DNA of 64,000 nucleotides, taken from positions 620,001 through 684,000 of the forward strand of contig BDDD01000117.1 of assembly GCA_001972305.1 (NCBI GenBank), read 5' to 3'. The number at the start of each line of letters is the position of its first letter. Position 1 is the first letter of the stretch. Source of the DNA: Cephalotus follicularis (lineage: Eukaryota > Streptophyta > Magnoliopsida > Oxalidales > Cephalotaceae). Made by a program: the position numbers and the translations under genes. Below the pieces are notes generated by a model, which was given only the letters and a program-made list of their open reading frames with translations, searched no databases and was not told the DNA's origin. Below, piece by piece: positions 57,311 to 64,000 of the stretch.

Positions 57311-57964
57311 CAGCTGATACATGAGCTGATTGAGTGTTAGAAAACACTGAGAAATAGAGAGACAATCTGGGCAGTTGCTAGTGGAATGGCTAGAGGTTGC
57401 ATGTAGAAGGAACTTAAAGTTCAAAGGGGAACTTGGAGCATCACCTGGGAATTGGTAAGTCACTAGTGCGAAGTTCACTTGTTGTGGTTAAGTTGATGGT
57501 TATGTAAACATGTTGATGTCAATAATACGCCTACTGATTGAACATGCAAATCTGTAATTGGATTGTGGAAGTTATTTGAAAAATGGAGAATTGATTTAAA
57601 TGGGATTTGAGGCTTAGAAGTTCTAGTAATCCTTTTGATTCAAACCAGATAATGATTATAGTAACTGATTTGTATATACATACTGATTTCATTTATATAT
57701 CTTCTATTGAAAATGCAAAATATAGACTGAAAATTGCTGGGATTGAAAGATTGAAAGGAGGGTGAAGAACATTGGACATAGAGAGAGAAATCAATTCAAT
57801 TTGATTTCGGGATAGCGATTGAGGTAGAGGTTTTGACATGTTTTTGAACATATAACATGTATAATGTGTTGTGATGGTTGAGATTTGATAGCATGTTGAT
57901 TTGGACTGAGATTGAAATGAAGTTATGCATGCTCTACTTTGTTGTTGCTCTTGGAAGTTGGTAA

Positions 57965-58140
57965 GAACGCCAAAAGCACCGGCGCTTAGGTTCAAACTGT
58001 CGACTCTTTGGTGTGTAAATATCGCATTGTAAGGCTTAGAATGTCGACGCTTTATGCTTTGATAGTGTGTCCAGTGTCAACGCTTAATCTCCAACCATCG
58101 ACGCTTAAATTGAAACTGTCGACACTTTAGAGCAGTAATT
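57965..58140. repeat. TCGA-palindrome array 2 in D
   Basis: Units AACTGTCGACTCTTTG, AATGTCGACGCTTTATG, AGTGTCAACGCTTAA, ACCATCGACGCTTAAA and AACTGTCGACACTTTAG lie in 175 bases. Confidence 0.84.
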
Positions 58141-59274
58141 GTGGGAGTGCTTAATTGATTGATTGAATTGGTTATGGTTCTGAATATCCTTCAACTGTTA
58201 TACTGTTAAGAGATCTATATATTTTTGTCATTACTGTTAATTAAAGTAATTACTGCCGTTTTATATAAATTTCAAGGATCATACCAACTTAATGCTTTAA
58301 GCACAACGAAATTATTTTAACAACGAATTTCAAAAGGAAGATCTTATTGTTATACAAATTGCTATTTTCCTGTTATAAGAGGTATTGTTATCATTTAGTT
58401 CTCCAAGAGAACCACTGATTGAACCGTTATGTTTTCTAAAAATGAAAACTACTACTATATTGCCTATTAAAGATATATGTAATATTGTCACTGAACTGAT
58501 TGAATTGTTTGTCTATGTTATTGCCATTAGTCGAGTGATAGGAGACATCACTGGCTACGGGGTGGTCCTATGTGCCAGGAGTTGGCTAGAGCTCCCACCA
58601 CACTTATCTGCAATGCAGATCCTGATTGTTACCTGCCCGCTAATTGCCGGCAGAATTGACCCGATCTATCATCTTCGGAGTCTAGGGTGATAGTTAGGTG
58701 GTGCACAGTTGGTGCTAGGAGTTAGCGACATTTGACACCCAAACCACTTTATTGATGGATTGTACCCTTGTGCGGTATTCTTGAATTGTATTGTCTATGA
58801 CCACTTGGCATGATTGCTTATATATATTGAAACACATATATATATGTTTTATTTAAAAATAACTGTCATGCATGTTTACAATTATATATTCATTCTCATG
58901 CATTATTTTCCTACTTAGCCGAGTGAGGACAATGGATAACCCCCTACAATTTAAGATTAAGTGAAGACGTTCGGGGAGGTGCTACTGAAGCTTTTGGAGA
59001 GCTTCTATTTTGTTAAGGTTGTTATTCACTATGTTTTGTATTGTAATGAACGTTCACACTCCGTTGTTGTTTATTACTTTTCCGTATGTAAAAGGATAAT
59101 TGTTGGTACTGTATAAGCACGTAGTATGGGCTGCGTGCGGATAATTTTTTAATCCGGCAAATGGACTGGTTCCGCTTATTTTGAATATTGTTTAACGATT
59201 GAATGCTGGATTATTATTTATAACTGATATCACCATATATACATGTCATGTGGAAAACGGGGTGTGACACATAC

Positions 59275-59727
59275 ATGGAGGAAACCCAGCCTAAACCATC
59301 GGTTGGTTAAAGGCTGTCCAACTTATATAAGAAGGTGGACACCTTCTAAGCTTCAGGCACGATCGAGATGTTGTCGGTTGTGGGATATCTTAAGAAGTGC
59401 TTAGGATATTATTTCTACCGTCCCAGCGAACAAATATGGCTTTGTTTCGCATACTGCAAAATTCCTAAGAGAAGGAATACCTGATTGTAGGAAGCAGTGG
59501 GAGTTAGGTGAAACAAAGAGAGTTTCCACTAGGTAGAAACCTACAATACGATAAGGAACTAGAGGTTTACTTCTCTAAAGACATAGTTGGGAAAGGATCC
59601 CAATCTGAGCTGGAATCTCAGTTAGGCACTCCTCTAGCGAGGAGATCAGGCAAGGTTTTTGACAGCGCTTGAGAAATACGGTTTCCTCAATAAAGGCACT
59701 GACAAACCTATCGTCAGCGAGATGACT
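59275..59727 (+). pseudogene. X2 copia integrase C-terminal relic
   Basis: Read over shifting frames, the sequence gives TPSKLQARS, GYLKKCLGYYFYRPSEQ, KYGFVSHTAKFLREGIP and, near 59620-59690, a PLARRSGKVF...IRFPQ stretch. These correspond to the Angela/Tork integrase tail (GYPKET.GYYFY, FV.R.A.FLE.E, RRSGR...P.RYGFL). Frameshifts and stops show it is dead. It is cut by LTR A. Confidence 0.78.
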
Positions 59728-59880
59728 TGTCACACCCCACCTTACCATACCCAATAGGCACAAGTATATATGGTGATATCAAAAAATAAAACATAATATT
59801 CCAGCATTCCATACAACAATTCATCAACAGTATGCGGAAGCATTCAGTAAGCCAGAATATCAAATACAAGTCATCCGCAA

Positions 59881-62271
59881 TGTCACACCCCGTTGTTTCC
59901 AATCACGTACAATGGACAAGCATATGCGGTGATATCAGAAATAAGCATAAAATAATATTCCAGCAACAATTCTTAAATAAAATTTGCGGAAGCATTCGAT
60001 AAGGCGGAATATAATACTAGTCATCTGCACGTATCCCAAACGACGTGCAGGCATACCAACAATTATCCTTACATAAAAGGAAGTACAATACAAACACGGG
60101 ATGTGATCCGTTCGATTACAATACAATACGACATAAGAAAAAAAAACAACCTTAAATGACAAAAGAAGCTCTCGAAGCTTCAACGGCACTCTCCAAGGTC
60201 TTTGCTTAATCTGAAATTGTAGGGGTTAGCCGTTGTCCTCACTTGGCTAAGTAGGAAGATAATGCATGATAAGGAATATATGAAAGCAACATGTATGACA
60301 GTTTATATCAAAATAACATTTAAATGAGCCAATATATAAGCAATCATGCCGAATGGCCATAAACAATACATATGCAATAATACCACACAAGGGTACAATC
60401 AATTCATCCATCAATTGGGTGTCACATGTCGCTAACTCCTAGCACCAACTGTGCACACCTATCAATCACCCTATGCTCCGAGGATGAAAGATCAGGTAAC
60501 AATTACTACCGGCGTTGGCGGGTAGTTTAACAATAAAATCTGCAATGCAGACACAGTTAGGAGATGCTCTGGCCAACTCCTGGCACCCAGGATCAAATCC
60601 ATAGTCAGTGACGTCCTCCATCACTCGGCTACGGCAAGCATAGACAATCAATTCAATCAATTCAGTTCAATAATATTACATATATCAGCAATATGCAATA
60701 TAAAAGTTGTTTTCTGTAAAAACATATAACAATCATTTATCGTACATCTCTTCGGAGGAAAACGATCTCAATTCAATAGTGGTTTCCAGTTTGGGAAACA
60801 AAACAGTAGGTACCTCTCATTTAGGAGGAAAATTAGTAGTTCATTTGGCAATAATCATTTATTTGAAAATGATAGTTGGTATCATAAATTGAGTACATAA
60901 CTCATAGTTGGTTTCAATCATTGAAATACAAATGGTAGTGGTGTTAGAATACACCAAACAGTTTATTTTTAATATGACAGTAGCATATTCAGTAACAAGA
61001 TCACAAATCAGTAGTTCTTGTAATAATAGTGTTCATTTGAAAATGATGTTTAAAACCATGAGTTATGCATATGGCACATAGTTCGTTTGATCGTTGCAAT
61101 ATAAGTAGTAGCGATGTTAAATAACATCAATAAGTATATACTATATGGTGGCAGCATATACAATTCAATAACAGTACCAACAGTAACAATTCAATCAATA
61201 TTATGCAATTTCTGCCCAGAACAGTCGGCTGCCCTCAATATCAATCTATGTAAGCATGTTTATAGACTCATGCATTAGTACCAGTAGGTTTCAATAGTTA
61301 CTTGTAACAATTACAATTCCAATAGTAGCTTAATCATCAAGTGTTCTAAGTCTTAACTCCCCTTCTCAATTTCCTTTTGAATCTTATGTCAAGTATCATT
61401 AAATCTCGGATTCATGGACCTTTAACTTGTTTGACAGTAGGTATATACATACTTAGGAACCATTAAGCATATATCCTATCACTAACAACAATTAAAATCC
61501 ATTCTAGAGGTTATAATCACCAATTCCACTTGCTCCAATTCAGTACTTTCCATTTCGATTCTAAGAATTGTTGATTCAAATCCATTAACAGAAGATATTC
61601 TATATTCTCCTAGTCATTTTATCATCATAATTGCAGAGAATTTCGGATTGAGAACTTACCAAGTGACCAAAGCTTCAAAGGTTCCTTCTTTGAGTTCTCC
61701 AAATCCTACCAATGCAAGCTCCAATAATCCCTCTCTTCACTTAGTGTTTTTTCTAACTCTCTTACACCATTCAACATCTGATATAAGTCTCAAAGACTTA
61801 TGAATTCGTCAGATTCCTACCCTACTCACACGCACTCACACTTTACTCTCTTTTCTTTCCATCATATGCATTCCTCTCTTCACTTTTCTTTCATTAAATA
61901 TCAATTTGTAGGTTGTAGGTCTGCAGAGAACATGCAAACATTCACCTTTGCATGTTCTGGCAGATGGTGAAACGCATGTGCCCCCTACCCACCTGTCATT
62001 CTTGTCCCTGCACATGCCAGGAATCTGTCCTCGGCAATTCCAGTCGACTGCCTTCATCATGTGGCAAACAGTCGACTGTTGCCCTGTGACAGTCGACTGT
62101 TTGAGCTGGTTTAGGGTTTTCCAATCTTGATACTTCTCCAATTGCACATCCAATCATCCCAAGCAATTACGAGTCATAGAAATTAATATAATTGGACAAA
62201 TAACTCAATTAAAATGTATATTTTATTTCAAAATTTGATCAATATACATTAATTGAATTGCGGTTATTACA
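59881..62271 (-). mobile_element. B: solo LTR inside A, same superfamily
   Basis: A 2391-base insertion from TGTCACACCCCGTTG to CGGTTATTACA, flanked by CGCAA (59876-59880) and CGCAC (62272-62276). On the minus strand it begins TGTAATAACCG. No internal region. An array of three AGTCGACTG units lies at 62040-62100, and a single AGTCGGCTGC at 61223. Confidence 0.9.
62036..62105. repeat. TCGA-palindrome array in B
   Basis: Three units in 70 bases, with a perfect AACAGTCGACTGTT at 62067-62080. Offset from the LTR start is about 166-235. Confidence 0.85.
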
Positions 62272-63049
62272 CGCACGCAACCCATACTACGTGCAGGCAT
62301 AAACCAACAATTACCGTTACATAAGGAACGTACAACAGAGTACGGGGTATGAACCGTTCATTACAATATAGTACAACATCAAAAAATAACAACCTTAAAT
62401 CGAAAACAGAAGCTCTCCAAGCTTCAGCAGCAATCTCCCAGTCTTCGCTTAATCTGAAATTGTAGGGGTTAGCCGTTGTCCTCACTTGGCTAAGTAGGAA
62501 GATAATGCATGCTAAGGAATATATGGATGCAACATGTTTGACAGTTTATATTTCAAAATATCATTTAAGTATGCCAATATATAAGCAATCATGCCAAGTG
62601 GCCATAGACAATACAATGCAAGAATACCGCACAAGGGTACAATCAATTCATACTGTGGTTTGGGTGTCACATGTCCATATATATATATAATATGCAATAT
62701 TAAGGGTTTTCTTTAGAAACATATAACAATTCAGTGATCGTACATCCCATAAGAGGAAAACGATATCAATACAATAGTGGTTTCCAATTGGGAAATAAAA
62801 CAGTAGGTACCTCTCATAGGAGGAAAATCAGTAGTTCGTTTAGCAATAATCTTTCATTTGAAATGATAGTTAATATCATAAATTGTTCATATAGCACATA
62901 GTTTGTTCAATCTGTGTAAATATGAAATCAATAGGGTTTGTAACAGTCACTAGTATATACCAATTAACAGTAGCATATACAGAAACAATATCAAAACAGT
63001 AGCAATTCAAATTAAGGCCAAACAGGTCCTATATCAGAACTTTAACCCA

Positions 63050-63170
63050 GGACAGTCGGCTGTTCTCAAGAACAGTCGGCTGTTTTGGTTGAGCAGTCGA
63101 CTGTTTTCCCTTGACAGTCGACTGGATGCATTGAGTTGTCGACTGTCATGAAGAACAGTCGACTACTCCT
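63050..63170. repeat. TCGA-palindrome array in A
   Basis: Six units (AGTCGGCTGTT twice, AGTCGACTGTT, AGTCGACTGG, TGTCGACTGTC, AGTCGACTAC) lie in 120 bases. Confidence 0.85.
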
Positions 63171-64000
63171 GCCCAGAAATGCAGGCAGTAGCAGGTTGTA
63201 TATATTTCAATGTCCAATTTCTAACCAATCCAACACATGCAATCATACGGAAAATAAACATACATGATATGCATAAAATATCGTCCATAAACATGTCATT
63301 ACCCATACCTCAATTGCTTATCCCAAGATCAATTGGAGTTGATTTTTCTCTTTGAGTTTCCAAGCTTTTCACCAACAATCCTTTAATTCCAGTAGGATCA
63401 ATCTATGCATGCATGTTTACAGACACATGCATCAGTACCAGTAGGTTTCAGTAACTTATAATGATGACTACAATTTCAACAGTGGTTAATTACTAGTTCA
63501 TTAAGTCTTAAACTTCCCTTTTCAACTTCCCTTTTAACTCCTTGTCCATTATCTTTCAATTTCAGATTCTTTGGTATTAACGTGTTGACAGAAGGCGCAT
63601 ATATACGCTTAAGGAAATTAGTAAGCATATGTCATGACAACTAACAACAACTACAATTCGAACTAGAGTTGTTAAACCCTCTAAGCTTCATGTTCATATT
63701 TCTTCTCCCTTTCATTACCATCTCTAATTCTATTCTAGAGATTGTTAATTTTAACCATGTTAACTGAAGATATTAAACATCCTCCTAAATACACTATCAT
63801 CACAGTAGCAGTGGGTTCGGATTGAGGACTTACCAAGAAATCCAAAGCTTCGATTCTCTTCCTTTGAGCTCTCCAATTCCTCAAATGTAAGCCTTCACCA
63901 ATTTCAGCAACTCTCCTCAATTCACAGTGTTTTCTAACACACATTCAGCTCCTGGACAGCTGATATAAAGGCTTAGGAACCTTTGAATTCGCCAGATTAC

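Larger units (their letters stand above)
56757..59269 (+). mobile_element. D: solo LTR (Tekay-like) inside X2
   Basis: A 2513-base insertion from TGTAATAACCGC to GGGGTGTGACA with perfect CATAC duplications (56752-56756 and 59270-59274). Closely related to the G1, A and B LTRs, in opposite orientation. Two palindrome arrays lie at offsets of about 143-273 and 1208-1383, with a TTTATAT box between them at 57304-57310. The conserved block 58525-58735 matches G1 6120-6310. Confidence 0.95.
51545..59727 (+). mobile_element. X2: copia element (Angela/Tork-like), heavily decayed, cut by LTR A
   Basis: A 5' LTR homologous to X1 is followed by the primer site TGGTATCAGAGCC, a long leader homologous to X', decayed sequence, solo LTR D and a copia integrase C-terminal relic (59275-59727). 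LTR A begins at 59728. The class is set by the integrase relic. Only about 1.3 kb separates the leader end from that relic, so gag, protease and most of integrase are deleted or unrecognisable. Confidence 0.78.
59728..64000 (-). repeat. A: Tekay-like LTR, continues beyond window, holds LTR B
   Basis: Starts TGTCACACCCCACC (the LTR end on the minus strand). After the 152-base part 59728-59879 it is interrupted by B and resumes at about 62277. It is related to the G1, B and D LTRs. The conserved block found in those at about 60430-60670 (B) is deleted here: GGGTGTCACATGT at 62668 is followed directly by ATAT repeats. A palindrome array lies at 63050-63170, and a TATA candidate CTTTATAT is at 63963-63970. 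Whether it is solo or part of an element cannot be seen. Confidence 0.85.

Noticed and set aside
59728..62300. Tandem duplication of an LTR as explanation for A and B
   Set aside because: A resumes exactly at the base after B with CGCAA/CGCAC flanks, which fits insertion of B into A better than tandem duplication.

Overview
This window is plant nuclear DNA, and every part of it can be assigned to a retrotransposon. I see no host gene, no rRNA or tRNA gene and no CRISPR array. The lineages point to a plant with a large, repeat-rich genome. They are Ty3/gypsy chromoviruses of Tekay/Del type with LTRs of about 2.4-2.9 kb and a tRNA-iMet primer site, a Ty3/gypsy Tat-lineage element, Ty1/copia elements of SIRE/Maximus type with a plant-specific ORF behind pol, Ty1/copia elements resembling Angela/Tork, and an L1-like LINE. 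I cannot name the species. All coding regions are broken by stops, frameshifts, lost catalytic residues or nested insertions.

Layout (element names are mine). 1-8980: G1, Tekay-like gypsy, minus strand, with its 3' LTR cut by the window edge; its 5' LTR carries a SIRE-type solo LTR (S3, 7288-8238). 8981-15245: X', copia-like, minus strand, with LTR 10548-15245 (interrupted by an oppositely oriented LTR X1, 11868-14485) and a long noncoding leader. 15246-32046: G2, Tekay-like gypsy, plus strand, whose 5' LTR is cut by X'. Inside G2 lie solo LTR Y1 (18829-21782) and SIRE element S1 (22011-28006), and S1 itself holds solo LTR C3 (24334-25453). 32047-34021: LINE fragment. 34022-49006: T, Tat-lineage gypsy, plus strand, interrupted by SIRE element S2 (about 35180-41260, minus) and by solo LTR Z (41551-46920), which contains solo LTR N (43971-46823). 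49007-51544: LTR Y2. 51545-59727: X2, copia-like, plus strand, containing solo LTR D (56757-59269). 59728-64000: LTR A, minus strand, containing LTR B (59881-62271).

Target-site duplications support most insertions: GGTAA (S3), TCAAG/TCCAG (Y1), CCTAG (S1), CTATG (C3), GCCGA/GCTGA (Z), TTTGA (N), CATAC (D), CGCAA/CGCAC (B). The nest is up to six levels deep (LINE > T > Y2 > X2 > A > B). Solo LTRs outnumber two-LTR elements.

The most striking signal is not a gene. Many LTRs, from both Ty3/gypsy and Ty1/copia, carry dense arrays of short palindromes centred on TCGA. The arms differ by family (AACAGTCGACTGTT, AAGCGTCGACGCTT, AAGACATCGATGTCTT), but dyad symmetry and the TCGA centre are kept. The arrays avoid coding sequence, sit at similar offsets in related LTRs, and also occur in an untranslated leader (10085-10450) and in the spacer between the two SIRE coding regions (23170-23410). 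This looks like convergent acquisition of a regulatory or recognition element by unrelated retrotransposons.
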